In this document: positions 26,359 through 36,370 of the stretch, one piece after another
Layout: each line of letters starts with the position of its first letter
Position numbering within the stretch: the first letter of the stretch is position 1
Assembly (NCBI GenBank): GCA_019638625.1
Contig: JAHBTK010000007.1
Location: 62,001-126,000 of the forward strand
Length of the DNA stretch: 64,000 nucleotides
Direction: 5' to 3'
Source of the DNA: Chitinophagaceae bacterium
GTDB lineage: Bacteria; Bacteroidota; Bacteroidia; Chitinophagales; Chitinophagaceae
Translations under genes and position numbers: made by a program
The notes under the pieces: model-generated
Database searches by the model: none
The model's input: the letters and a program-made list of their open reading frames with translations, nothing else
Told to the model about the DNA's origin: nothing

Positions 26359-28641
26359 TTACTTATTTTCAGGTGCGCTTATCACCCCCAGGTAGCGTCC
26401 CATCCAGTAGGGTAATAACCAGGTATCGCCCGCCCCCAGTTCGCTTCGTCCGCCGGCATCTCTTTTTAAATTAAAAACGTTCCGGTTATGCTTAAGCTCC
26501 GGCCGTTCATCAGGAGGCAGTACTTCAGTAGTTGTTTCGCCCCTGAAACCCGGCGTAATATATTCCAGGTCGTTTCGCCGGCTGTTATCTACGGACCATT
26601 CTATCATATCCAACGGCATTTCCTGTAAATGCCAGATACTCTCCTCCAGATCAAAACTGTCTGCACCGGTCATAGCATAACAAAAGTTCCAAAGGGCGTC
26701 TTTTTCGTTTCGTTCAAAATCCCAGTGATCTTTTATGGTTTCGCGGTATAGTGTCCTGAGGGAATCATTGAAGGCATAGGGATATAGTCCCCAATAAGCC
26801 AGAAAATACATTTCATCATCGGAATGGTTCCATTCTGCGGATAGTGTTTTGCTCCATCCATCCGCTTCTTCAGGCGCCCGCCCGATTTCACTGACAGGAC
26901 GCATCAGGTTTTCAAGATAACCCGCCTGGTACAAAAGCGAGTCCGCTATGGTTTTATATTTTTCTTTTTTCGTAAAGTGCCAGGCTGTTTGTAAAAAAGC
27001 GATGATATTGGAAGAATATAGTTTCCGGTCTCCTATCCTCTCAGGGAAACGGTTTACGTATTCAGGATGCCAGATTCCCCAAAGTGTGGGCTTACCGTTA
27101 CTGTCTATCAGTCTTAAATTGTTGTCAACGATATGAGACATCAGTCCATCTATCAAAGCAATAGCCCTGTTTTTCAGCCCTTCATCATCCATATATTGTG
27201 CCATCAAAGTAAGTGCGAACATCTGCCCCACGGTTTGGTCGCTGCTGGATGCGCCCCGCCAGTCCCATTCCGGGTTCTCAGCCTGTTGCCAGCTCACCGA
27301 ATAGTCATATCCCGGATACCAGTAATCCTTCAGGTAGTGCCGGTATTCAGACCTGAACGGAATGGTTCCGTGCCGCTCAAAAGAGCGCCCGAAATAACCG
27401 GGTATTGAGTGAATCGTATATAACCGCTCCATGGCCTCAAATGCCTCCACGCAATTTTGTTTTGCTTCCCTGCTCCCCGTTGCCAGGTAACGAAACAACT
27501 GGCTACCCAGGTACATACCTGTCCACAGGTTATCACTGTCGCGGGGCTTTAGCTGTGTTGTTGCTAAATTGCCATTCTGCAGGTCTGTTACATCGCAATA
27601 CAGCCCGTACCGTATATGCCGCTGCCGTACCTGCTTATCGTAAAAGGCAGCTTTTGCTTCCAGGGTCATTTCGCGGAAATGTATTTGCCCCAGCCCTAAA
27701 CCTGTTGTCACCAACACAGTGCCTTCCGGCCCCCGTGCAATATGTTTCACATCATCCGAAGGCAGCCAGCGCTGTGAAGCATAATAGTTGAACTTCCCAT
27801 CCTCCCGCTGCATAAACACACCGTGGTCTGAGCCAAACCATAACCGGTTATTGATTTCCGCTACTGCAGTCAGCTTATTGGAGGGAAGCTTCCGGTGAAT
27901 CTCTCCTTTTTGCTGCCAGTCAGCGGTAGTTAAAACGAAGTAACCATTTGTGGTGCCTATCACGAGTTCCCTGTTGCCTTTGCTTAACGCAAAACAGGTA
28001 AGGCTGTCCTTATGAAAAACTGGCGTATACCGGTTACCCTGCGGATCATATATGCCAACAACGCCGGATGACAATACGAGAAATTTTTTCTGCAGTTTAT
28101 CGTACACAAGATCGATCACATCGGAATTTGTTTCCACTTCACCTGTCTGCTCACCCTTTATATAGCGAAGCTTTTTGCCGTTTGAAACTACGAATCCGAA
28201 ATCTTCGCCTCCCGCAAACATCCGTGCGTCAGCCATTTGATGGACGGTGTGTAATGTTCCTGCCCATGCGTTGCTTAACACTGCTTTGTCATCTATAAAA
28301 ACGAACTGGTTATCATGCAACCCAATACCTGCGATATTCTTTTTGGTCATCGGGCGATACGTATCATCCGGCACCACTGTTCCGGGATACAGGAGCTCGC
28401 CCCCGAAAGGCTGCATCAGCCCTTTGCCGGTAAAGATCTTTATGACACCGTTGCGGTCCGAAAAGCTTTTCCGGGGATCAATGGCAGCATCCGTGTAATA
28501 TTTGATACTGTAGTCCTGTGTAAAAGGCGCATCAATGTGTACGCCGGAAAGAGGCTTCCCGGGTTTGTTATTGTTGCAGGCGGCGGATACACCTGCAACA
28601 ATAAACACCAAAAGCCAGTATATTTTTGAAAGGAACTTCAT
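26359..28641 (-). CDS. Large lipoprotein, propeller plus alpha-helical domain (paralogue 2)
   Basis: A 760-residue lipoprotein (lipobox VSAAC, Cys about 21). The first half, to about residue 330, shows propeller-like strands: DRNGVIKIFTGKGLMQPFGG, NRLWFGSDHGVFMQREDGKFNYY and SDDVKHIARGPEGTVLVTTG. The second half is helical and Trp-rich (LWTGMYLGSQLFRYLATG, AFEAMERLYTIHSIPG, WNHSDDEMYFLAYWGLYPYAF) and recalls the alpha/alpha toroids of six-hairpin glycosidases and epimerases. No catalytic pair can be assigned. It starts one base after the stop of a close paralogue, so the two are translationally coupled. Confidence 0.85.
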   Translation of the reverse strand: MKFLSKIYWLLVFIVAGVSAACNNNKPGKPLSGVHIDAPFTQDYSIKYYTDAAIDPRKSFSDRNGVIKIFTGKGLMQPFGGELLYPGTVVPDDTYRPMTKKNIAGIGLHDNQFVFIDDKAVLSNAWAGTLHTVHQMADARMFAGGEDFGFVVSNGKKLRYIKGEQTGEVETNSDVIDLVYDKLQKKFLVLSSGVVGIYDPQGNRYTPVFHKDSLTCFALSKGNRELVIGTTNGYFVLTTADWQQKGEIHRKLPSNKLTAVAEINNRLWFGSDHGVFMQREDGKFNYYASQRWLPSDDVKHIARGPEGTVLVTTGLGLGQIHFREMTLEAKAAFYDKQVRQRHIRYGLYCDVTDLQNGNLATTQLKPRDSDNLWTGMYLGSQLFRYLATGSREAKQNCVEAFEAMERLYTIHSIPGYFGRSFERHGTIPFRSEYRHYLKDYWYPGYDYSVSWQQAENPEWDWRGASSSDQTVGQMFALTLMAQYMDDEGLKNRAIALIDGLMSHIVDNNLRLIDSNGKPTLWGIWHPEYVNRFPERIGDRKLYSSNIIAFLQTAWHFTKKEKYKTIADSLLYQAGYLENLMRPVSEIGRAPEEADGWSKTLSAEWNHSDDEMYFLAYWGLYPYAFNDSLRTLYRETIKDHWDFERNEKDALWNFCYAMTGADSFDLEESIWHLQEMPLDMIEWSVDNSRRNDLEYITPGFRGETTTEVLPPDERPELKHNRNVFNLKRDAGGRSELGAGDTWLLPYWMGRYLGVISAPENK

Positions 28642-28642
28642 T

Positions 28643-30850
28643 TTACTGAGCGGCGGAGATCACTCCCAGGTACCTACCCATCCAGTAAGGTAACAACCAG
28701 ATATCACCGGCGCTGTACTCACTTGCCTCGTTACCTCCGTCAAGCGTAAACCGGTTGGCATTGTGCCGGCTGATCCTCAGTTCATCCGGCGGCAGCACTT
28801 CTTTCGTTGACTGGTTCCTGAAGTTGGGCGCTATCAATTCTATGTCTTTTCTTCCGCTGTTAATTATTCTCCAGGAATACATATCCAGGGGATATTCCTG
28901 CAGGTACCATACTGCTTCGTCCAGATCGAATTCTTTTGCACCGGTAAGCGCGGTGGTAATATTCCAGGCGCCTTCTTTTTCCGGTCTTTCAATCTCCCAG
29001 TGGTCGATGATCGCTTCCTTAAATTTCTCCTTCAGGGTATCATTAAATGCATACCGGTACAGTCCCCAGTATCCCAGGAAATACATTTCGTCGTCAGAAT
29101 GGTTCCATCCTTCGGACAGCATTTTACTCCAGTCATCTGCATCTTCCGGCGCCCGGCCGATTTCTTTCATCGGACGCATCAGGTTTTCCAGGTACCCGTG
29201 CTTATCCATCAACTCAAACGCTTTTTCCTTATATATCCCTTTTTTTGTGAAATGATACGCGGTCTGTAACATAGCCACAATATTAGAGGCATTGATTTTC
29301 CTGTCTCCTACTACCACCGGTCTTGCATTTACGTAGTCGGGATGCCATTTTGCCCACAATGTGGGTTTGCCGTCCCAGTCGATCATATAAAAATCATTGT
29401 CTACAATATGCTGCATCAGGGAATCTATCAGCCCGATAGCCTTCGTGCGTATAGGTTCATCATCAACCAGTTCCGCCAATACGCCGAAGGCAAAAATATG
29501 CCCGATGGCTTCATCACTGCTCGTGGTAGATTTCCACTCCCATTCCGGATGCGGCGCTTTTATCCAGGCTTCTTTATTATGCAGCGCAAAACCGACCCTC
29601 TCAAACGAACGGGCCGGAAACCCTTTTACGGGATTTACGGAATATAATCTTTCCATAGCATCGAGCGACTCCCGGCAATTCTGCAAAGCTTCGGGGGATT
29701 TGGTAACCGCATATCGGAATGCCTGCCCCCCCAGGTACATAGCTGTCCATAAACCATCGTTATCGGAATCTTCCATGAACCCGGTACCTAAATTACCATC
29801 TTTCATACCCACCAGGGTAGCATTGAACCCGTTTCTTATATGCCGCAGGCGAACCTGCTTTTCGTAAAACTCGGCCTTATCAGCCAGTGTCATTTGTTTG
29901 AAACATATCCTTCCCAAACCCGACCCGGTAGTGATCAGCGCGCTTTCTTCCGGCCCCGGCGCTATGTGTCTTACATCGTCAGAAGGCAGCCACCTCCTGG
30001 AAGCATAATAATTATACCTGCCATCTTCTTTCAGGGAGAACGCGCCACGTGTAGATCCAAACCAAAGCCTGCCGTTGATCTCAGCCACTGCTGTGATCTC
30101 TGTCCATGGCAGCTTCCGTTGTATATCCCCCTGCTGCTGCCCGCTGGAAGCATCTATTGTTAAATACCCGTCGGAAGTACCGATTACCAGGTTTTTACCA
30201 CTGTTCGCAAGTGCAAGGCAGGTAAGATTATCTCCGGCGAATAATTCACTGTAAGAATTGTCTCCGGCTTTAAAAACCGATACTGTTTTAGGCGATAAAA
30301 TCAAAAACCTTTTTTGCGTGTCGTCATATACGATATCCGTTACCGTTACGCCGGCTTTCTCCCATAGTGTGTTGCCGTCTTTTACATAGCGGAGGTTTTG
30401 CTCGTTTGAAATAAGAAAGGCAAAGCCTTCGCCACCGGCAAATATCCGCGCATCGGGCAGGTTATGTTGCGAATAAAGCGTACCGGCCCATGCATTGCTT
30501 AACACCGCCTTATCGTCAATAAAAACAAACTGGTTGTCGTAGATACCGATGCCTGCAATGTTCTTTTTCGTCATCGGCCGATAAGTATCATCGGGCACCA
30601 CAGTTCCCGGGTATAACATTTTGCCGGCATAAGGCTGCATAATGCCTTTACTGGTGTAAAGTTTGATGACGCCATTACGATCAGCAAAACTTTTATATAC
30701 CGCAACGGAAGAGTCTGTGGTATGATATTTAATGCTATAATCCTGCGTGTAAGGAACATCTGTAAAAACGCTGCCTGCCTGCCGGCTGTTTTTTTCGCCA
30801 CAGGAAAAAGCCAAAAACAATAATAATAATGACCAGAGATAATGCTTCAT
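28643..30850 (-). CDS. Large lipoprotein, propeller plus alpha-helical domain (paralogue 1)
   Basis: A 735-residue lipoprotein (lipobox AFSC, Cys 17) collinear with the next gene over its whole length. Long identical phrases occur in both, such as YPGTVVPDDTYRPMTKKNIA and NQFVFIDDKAVLSNAWAGTL. It lacks a stretch of about 25 residues that the other copy carries after the SFER motif (residues about 420-450), and the propeller half has diverged more than the helical half. A tandem gene duplication followed by divergence is the simplest reading. It is first in the pair. Sugar binding or cleavage at the cell surface is a guess from fold alone. Confidence 0.85.
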   Translation of the reverse strand: MKHYLWSLLLLFLAFSCGEKNSRQAGSVFTDVPYTQDYSIKYHTTDSSVAVYKSFADRNGVIKLYTSKGIMQPYAGKMLYPGTVVPDDTYRPMTKKNIAGIGIYDNQFVFIDDKAVLSNAWAGTLYSQHNLPDARIFAGGEGFAFLISNEQNLRYVKDGNTLWEKAGVTVTDIVYDDTQKRFLILSPKTVSVFKAGDNSYSELFAGDNLTCLALANSGKNLVIGTSDGYLTIDASSGQQQGDIQRKLPWTEITAVAEINGRLWFGSTRGAFSLKEDGRYNYYASRRWLPSDDVRHIAPGPEESALITTGSGLGRICFKQMTLADKAEFYEKQVRLRHIRNGFNATLVGMKDGNLGTGFMEDSDNDGLWTAMYLGGQAFRYAVTKSPEALQNCRESLDAMERLYSVNPVKGFPARSFERVGFALHNKEAWIKAPHPEWEWKSTTSSDEAIGHIFAFGVLAELVDDEPIRTKAIGLIDSLMQHIVDNDFYMIDWDGKPTLWAKWHPDYVNARPVVVGDRKINASNIVAMLQTAYHFTKKGIYKEKAFELMDKHGYLENLMRPMKEIGRAPEDADDWSKMLSEGWNHSDDEMYFLGYWGLYRYAFNDTLKEKFKEAIIDHWEIERPEKEGAWNITTALTGAKEFDLDEAVWYLQEYPLDMYSWRIINSGRKDIELIAPNFRNQSTKEVLPPDELRISRHNANRFTLDGGNEASEYSAGDIWLLPYWMGRYLGVISAAQ

Positions 30851-31214
30851 GTTAATTGAAATATTAATAGCTGTTGATATTCAGGGTATTCTTTAGCACG
30901 GCAACCGCCGGATGATGGTATTTTGTGTAAGAGAACAAAATAAACCCCGATACTCATTTTTTGGAGTATTTAAGTTCGGCTAATGAATGAAGCCGGCATA
31001 AAACAGATCATTAAACTCCCCCTGTTTTGCAGGTGGATTTATGGGTGAAGGCAAAATTCCACAGGGGCTATTGGTTACATCCTTTTTACGTTCCCCCCAG
31101 TTTATATGGTTCAAGGGTTCTGAACCACTGTTGTCCGGTAAAAGGAATAGAAATATTTAGCAGTTTGTTTTAGCCTCACCCTGCCTGCCTAAGGCGATAG
31201 TTCTCCAGGCTAGA
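30851..31214. other. Intergenic region upstream of the tandem lipoproteins
   Basis: No gene is supported. A small hairpin ATACTC / GAGTAT (30950-30955 and 30964-30969) is present. The stretch should include the promoter of the gene pair, but no clean TTG/TAnnTTTG pair was found. Confidence 0.4.
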
Positions 31215-31934
31215 CTAAAAACGAAAACATTTAATCTCTAACCCGATGAGGTCAAGCAGATCCTTGAACAAGATACCCACTGCGGTCTCTTCTGCCGCCC
31301 ATCGGGAGACCACTTTGTGTTCTTGGTTTGATACGCCCATCAAAGTTCTGAATCCGGCTATATTGAGTCTCGAGCCATCTAAACCCCATTGCCCATTGTC
31401 ATTCTTTAATCCCCAAAAATCAACAAACCGTATCCCATCTTTTAGTTTATTCCACAGTGCAATGTCCACTTCCTTTTTAATGTGAGTAAGTACTGTCTCG
31501 CATTCTTTTGCCGACCGACCGATGACGAATAGATACAAATCCAGGAAGACAGCTTTATCAGCTCTTCCGATTGTCATGTTCACGGACGTATCGCAAAAAG
31601 CAGTTTTGTAAGTAAACCGATATGCCTCCTGAAACCCCGATTCATTCAACGGCGGTGGTTCATCACAGTTATTAGTACTCATTATTTCATCCCAATACTT
31701 CAATAAATCCAACGCTTGCTTATGCCTCTTGTTCAAATAGACTGTATCATTTTTGTAATAGGCTTTCAACAATCGAAAATCCTCGCTTGCTGTATCCTGG
31801 AACGGCAAAGAATCAATTGTCGAAAAATAATGGCTCATTATCCTATCCCGCTCATTTGCCTCCTGTTTCTCCCCGGCGTTACCAGAGCAGGATGTCAGCA
31901 ATATAACCAGGTATAGAACAGCGAAGCTTTTCAT
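31215..31934 (-). CDS. Lipoprotein of unknown function
   Basis: A 239-residue lipoprotein with lipobox LLTSC (Cys 16). The mature protein is mixed alpha/beta without a motif I recognise; it has a long helical stretch (EDFRLLKAYYKNDTVYLNKRHKQALDLLKYW split over about 50 residues) and a C-terminal WAAEETAVGILFKDLLDLIG segment. It starts ten bases after the stop of the large cytochrome c/HEAT gene, so the two are probably one operon. Composition is somewhat more AT-rich than that gene. Confidence 0.7.
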   Translation of the reverse strand: MKSFAVLYLVILLTSCSGNAGEKQEANERDRIMSHYFSTIDSLPFQDTASEDFRLLKAYYKNDTVYLNKRHKQALDLLKYWDEIMSTNNCDEPPPLNESGFQEAYRFTYKTAFCDTSVNMTIGRADKAVFLDLYLFVIGRSAKECETVLTHIKKEVDIALWNKLKDGIRFVDFWGLKNDNGQWGLDGSRLNIAGFRTLMGVSNQEHKVVSRWAAEETAVGILFKDLLDLIGLEIKCFRF

Positions 31935-31944
31935 ATAAGCATCG

Positions 31945-34900
31945 TTATTTCTTCTTCAACGATCCCAGATACGCCAGCAGGTCCGCCAGTTCTCCGGGAG
32001 CCATGGCCTGGTGTAAGGCCGGCATGATAGATTCCTTCAGTTGTCTCTGTGACTTTATATTCTTAATGTCGATCTTTTCGCTGTTACCATCGGGATATTT
32101 CACCTGTATTTCTGATCCGGATTTACTGGTAATTAACCCCATTACTACAGATCCGTCTACAAGTGTAATTTCATAGGTTTCGTATCCAAAACTAATACCT
32201 GCAGACGGGTTCTCTATTGCATCGAGTAATGCTTCCTTAGGAAGTTTGGAACCTATTTCCGACAATTTTGGGCCAAAATCTATTCCTTTCCCGTCTAGCT
32301 GATGACAACGGATACAGTGCAGCGCATAAATATCCCTGCCCTTGTCTGCATTTCCTTTTAAATCCAGTATAGAATCCCGGTTAAACGGAGCGGTTGCTTT
32401 TATCCCTCCGGATAAAAAAGACTCGGCTTCCTGCCATATATTAGCCGGTGTATGCTCTTTAGATAAGCTACTCATAAAAGCAGGTATTAGTTTTTCCGAT
32501 ATTCTTCCGTCTTTCAGCATCTCAACACCACGCACCATTCCCCAATAACTCATTCCCAACACGCTTGCAGCCGTCTGCTTTTGCGCCTCTCCATATTTCC
32601 CGGTGATAATTCTTTTCTGCATCTCTACGGTTGCACCTCCTAACCCGGCCGTACTCCGGATAATATTATTGGCTTTCAACGTATCGCTCCCGGCAATAAT
32701 ATTCATTATTTGTTTTTCCTCGCCAAAACCAAGGAGAAGTTTTAAAGCATCCTTTGCCACAATGTCTCCGGGTTTCTCCTGAATTAATTGCATTAATCGT
32801 GGCTTTTCACCATACAGTTGAAATTTACCCACGAGGCGGATATAATCTCTGGACCCATAAATAACGTTCACAATATCCGTTAATACTTTACGGGCAGAGG
32901 GAGACTGTTTAACTTCTTCAGGAGACAAAAGATTCAACACCATCAAATCCATATCCCTGTCTCTATCCTTATTGTCTGCCAGCATCTGCAGTAATATAGA
33001 TTTCTTCAGCGGATCGGTATTAAAATCAAAGGCGCGGAAATAACGCTGCCGTTCTTTCCAGTCCACTTTATTATCTGTTGCCAGTTTCTCAAGATACGGG
33101 AGGGAGACTTTGCTTCTTGCTCTCCAGACAATATCTCTTCCCTGTGCGGACTGTAACGGGTCGGGAACCTGTTGCAGGTAGGCTCCAAAAAAACGCTCCC
33201 ATTGCCTGTCCGCGCCAATACCCAGCGCTTCCAGGTACCAGCGGTCCTTACCATCATATTGGGTTGCCAGTGTACTCCACAACAGGGCCGCTTCAGGTGA
33301 GTTATTGTGACGCAGCGCCAGGATACACTCTCTTCTTACCTGCGGATCTTTGTCCTCCGCCAGTTGTTTTACCACCGCTATAATATCCGTTTTCAACTGG
33401 CGTGCCGCCCTGATGCCCATCATACGGAAATCAGGATTATCCGAATGTATCGCCCGGGTGATATATTTTTCTCCGCCGGGCTGTTTTGCCAACACCCAGA
33501 AAGCCCGGGCCCGCATACGGGGATTGGCTTTTACATCATTCCATAATTTCTCCAGCGCCGGCACCGCTTTGTCTTTCATTTCCTGCAATGCATACCAGGC
33601 TTTTCTTCTAACCGCCAGGTTGGGATTCTGCAGCGCCGTTATAGCTCCTTCCGGGATACTGTAGTCCTGCGCCGGTACTATATATTTTTTGCCTTTTGGC
33701 GCGATGCGATAAATACGTCCCCTCTGATTATCTCCCATCTGGTGCCCACCTACCCCCGGATCATACCAGTCGGCAACAAACAACGAGCCATCAGGCGCCA
33801 CACATACATCCGAAGGACGGAACCACTGGTCTTTTTCCTGTTTGGCAATATTCACTATTTCGGCAGTATATCCCGCACCGCTCTTTTGTACAGGATAAGA
33901 CCGCACGACATTATGCCCCGGTTCGCAATGGATCATCTGGTTGCGGAATACTTCAGGCAGCAAATCGCCCTCATACAATACGATACCGGTAGGTGACCCG
34001 GAGCCGGTTTGCAGCAGGTTCGGCACCACACCCGGATCGTTCAGATGCCAGTGGCGAAAAGGTGTGGAATCTTCAATGTTAATGCGATTCGTTGGCCAAC
34101 TGGCACCTGTCATTTCATCTTTGAATCCGTAATTTCCATAATCCATCACATAGTTGATTCGAACGCCCTTATTTCCATCATCGTCATTGTCACTCTGCCA
34201 CATTGTTCCATAACTATCCACCGCCAGTTCAAAGTTGTTCCGGAAATTATGCCCCAGGCATTCCACTTCCGAACCATCAGGATTGCAGCGAAACACCATG
34301 CCCTCCCTGTATTTGCTGGGCCCTATTTCATCTCCATCCTGGTCTTTCACTACCACGCTGTCTTTATCCCGCAGGGTTCTTCCTTCATTACCAAAATTGA
34401 AATACAATTTACCGTCGGGCCCGAAGATGAAAGCATGCATTCCGTGGTCATGCTGTTCACCACCTATTCCCTGGAAAAATATCTCCTTCCTGTCTGCTTT
34501 ATCATCCCCATCATCATCATATAAAACCCATACATACGGGCTTTGCGAAACGATCACCCGGTTGCCCTGCACGCTGATGCCGAGTGGCGCATTCATTTCA
34601 GGACTTTGATAAAATACTTTTGTAGTGTCGGCTTTGCCGTCCCCGTTGGTATCTTCCAGGATGATCACCCGGTCGCCATTGGGGTTCACCGCGTACCCGT
34701 TCCACGGACGATAATTGTGGGCCTCAATTACCCATACCCTTCCCTTTTCGTCAATATCAATATTGGTAGGGTTCACTAGCAGGGGTTCCGTAGCATAGGG
34801 CTGTATTTCCAACCCTGCAGCCATTGCAAGCCCTTTCAGGGCATTTTCCGGCAACCGCTTTTGCTCATCTGTAAGAGAATCATACGTTGAATCATCCTGC

Positions 34901-34989
34901 TTATCGCCTGTGCCGCAGGACGAGATTATCATAAGGCAAATAAAAAAAGCGGCAATGCGCTTACTGCATACAAGAAATGAATCGTTCAC
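31945..34989 (-). CDS. PVC-type cytochrome c protein with propeller and HEAT repeats
   Basis: A 1014-residue lipoprotein (signal ending ISSC, Cys about 25; GTG start). Domain order: an N-terminal glucose-dehydrogenase-like beta-propeller (PTNIDIDEKGRVWVIEAHNY, FIFGPDGKLYFNFGNEGRT, VCVAPDGSLFVADWYDPGVGGH), a long HEAT-type helical region (residues about 470-850), and a C-terminal cytochrome c with CIRCH at 892-896 and Met-rich distal loop near residue 990. The architecture matches proteins frequent in Planctomycetes and Verrucomicrobia and also found in Bacteroidota. It is likely a periplasmic or surface dehydrogenase for a sugar or sugar derivative, passing electrons to its haem. It may work with the 10.5-17.6 kb operon. 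Confidence 0.9.
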   Translation of the reverse strand: MNDSFLVCSKRIAAFFICLMIISSCGTGDKQDDSTYDSLTDEQKRLPENALKGLAMAAGLEIQPYATEPLLVNPTNIDIDEKGRVWVIEAHNYRPWNGYAVNPNGDRVIILEDTNGDGKADTTKVFYQSPEMNAPLGISVQGNRVIVSQSPYVWVLYDDDGDDKADRKEIFFQGIGGEQHDHGMHAFIFGPDGKLYFNFGNEGRTLRDKDSVVVKDQDGDEIGPSKYREGMVFRCNPDGSEVECLGHNFRNNFELAVDSYGTMWQSDNDDDGNKGVRINYVMDYGNYGFKDEMTGASWPTNRINIEDSTPFRHWHLNDPGVVPNLLQTGSGSPTGIVLYEGDLLPEVFRNQMIHCEPGHNVVRSYPVQKSGAGYTAEIVNIAKQEKDQWFRPSDVCVAPDGSLFVADWYDPGVGGHQMGDNQRGRIYRIAPKGKKYIVPAQDYSIPEGAITALQNPNLAVRRKAWYALQEMKDKAVPALEKLWNDVKANPRMRARAFWVLAKQPGGEKYITRAIHSDNPDFRMMGIRAARQLKTDIIAVVKQLAEDKDPQVRRECILALRHNNSPEAALLWSTLATQYDGKDRWYLEALGIGADRQWERFFGAYLQQVPDPLQSAQGRDIVWRARSKVSLPYLEKLATDNKVDWKERQRYFRAFDFNTDPLKKSILLQMLADNKDRDRDMDLMVLNLLSPEEVKQSPSARKVLTDIVNVIYGSRDYIRLVGKFQLYGEKPRLMQLIQEKPGDIVAKDALKLLLGFGEEKQIMNIIAGSDTLKANNIIRSTAGLGGATVEMQKRIITGKYGEAQKQTAASVLGMSYWGMVRGVEMLKDGRISEKLIPAFMSSLSKEHTPANIWQEAESFLSGGIKATAPFNRDSILDLKGNADKGRDIYALHCIRCHQLDGKGIDFGPKLSEIGSKLPKEALLDAIENPSAGISFGYETYEITLVDGSVVMGLITSKSGSEIQVKYPDGNSEKIDIKNIKSQRQLKESIMPALHQAMAPGELADLLAYLGSLKKK

Positions 34990-35152
34990 TTTGACAATTA
35001 TTAGAAGTGTAAAACTTAGTGTACTAAAGCTAGTGAATATTTCTTTTGTGCGAAAAGGTTCTGCGGAAGTTTGAAGAAAAAGAAATTGTAACCTGACAGT
35101 TTACTAAAATCAATTTCTAAAAAAAAGATACTTTAGTTAAAAAACGTTTATT

Positions 35153-35160
35153 ATGTTTGT
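35153..35160 (+). promoter_or_regulatory. -7 element ahead of the acyltransferase gene
   Basis: TATGTTTG matches TAnnTTTG exactly. Transcription near 35167 would leave a leader of about 94 bases. A TTG at the usual -33 position is not present. Confidence 0.35.
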
Positions 35161-35260
35161 CGCAAGGGTTCTGCAATCTCACCTTCCTGAGGTACGTCCG
35201 CCGTTTCCTTTTCCCACAATCCAATAATCTGTTAACTAAAGTTATCAAATATCAAACCGC

Positions 35261-36370
35261 ATGCGTAGATACGACCTGGATTGGCTCAGAGTGTTGGCAT
35301 TCAGCTTGCTGATCATGCATCATGTGAGTTTTTTCTTTGTTCCCTGGGAGTGGGTTGTAAAAAACAATATCGTATATAAATGGATGGCTGTTCCGATGCA
35401 GTTCATGAGCCAGTGGCGTTTGCCATTGTTGTTCCTGATATCCGGTATGGGAACTTTTTATGCTCTTTCGAAGAAAACGGGTTCGCAATTTCTCCGGGAG
35501 CGGTTTAAGCGACTGATCATTCCCCTGGTAATTGCAATGATATTTATCACTCCGCCGCAGACCTATATAGAAAGACTGGAAAAAGGACAGTTCGACGGAA
35601 GTTTCTTTGAGTTTTTCACGACACAGGCCTTCAACGGGTTTTACCCCGAAGGAAATATTTTCTGGCATCACCTGTGGTTCCTGTGTTATCTATTCATTTT
35701 CTGTATAGTGCTGCTCCCTGCCTTTCTGTATATACGAAAACACCCGGAAGCCCGCATTATACAGGTTGCCAAAAGAATAACCGCAAGCCCCCTCGGGATT
35801 TACAGTGTACTGATACCTTTATATATACCGCTGGCATTTCTTTACCCGATCTATCCCCACAATTTACTCCTGGTGGGCGACTGGTATGCGCTCAGCTATT
35901 ACCCGATCTATTTTTTCTACGGGTTCGTACTGGTGTCGGCAGGAGAAACTTTTTTTGTTACCGCACAGAAATACCGGAAAGGCTACCTGGTAGCCGCCCT
36001 GGTACTAACGGCCGTATATATGGCATTTAAACTACGCTACGAAACCGGGACCCTCGCGTATTTTGTTGAGCCTCTCCTGAAGGTGATCAACGCATGGTCG
36101 TGGTTGCTGGCGCTCTTTGGTTTTGCCCATACCTACTGCAACAAACGGAGTGCTGCTCTTACGTATGCCAATGAAGCCGTTTACCCGTTTTATATTCTCC
36201 ATCAAACCATCATAGTGATCATTGGCTATAATATTAAAGACTGGGAGATGGGCTTTGCGGGAAAATTCCTGATCATCGCTGCCGCAACATTCGGCGGATG
36301 CTGGATACTGTATGAATTTGTTATCCGGAGAATAAAATGGCTGAGGCCTTTGTTTGGACTGAAGCGCTAA
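35261..36370 (+). CDS. Acyltransferase 3 family membrane protein
   Basis: A 369-residue integral membrane acyltransferase. The N-terminus has the family motif RRYDLDWLRVLAF followed by LLIMHH, the catalytic His helix. About ten hydrophobic segments follow, including WHLWFLCYLFIF (the conserved His-Leu-Trp-Phe-Leu block) and a C-terminal AVYPFYILHQTIIV motif. Such enzymes O-acylate or succinylate sugars of surface polysaccharides, osmoregulated glucans or antibiotics; MdoC-type proteins are close in pattern. It stands alone. Its stop overlaps the stop of rsgA, on the opposite strand, by four bases. Confidence 0.85.
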   Translation: MRRYDLDWLRVLAFSLLIMHHVSFFFVPWEWVVKNNIVYKWMAVPMQFMSQWRLPLLFLISGMGTFYALSKKTGSQFLRERFKRLIIPLVIAMIFITPPQTYIERLEKGQFDGSFFEFFTTQAFNGFYPEGNIFWHHLWFLCYLFIFCIVLLPAFLYIRKHPEARIIQVAKRITASPLGIYSVLIPLYIPLAFLYPIYPHNLLLVGDWYALSYYPIYFFYGFVLVSAGETFFVTAQKYRKGYLVAALVLTAVYMAFKLRYETGTLAYFVEPLLKVINAWSWLLALFGFAHTYCNKRSAALTYANEAVYPFYILHQTIIVIIGYNIKDWEMGFAGKFLIIAAATFGGCWILYEFVIRRIKWLRPLFGLKR

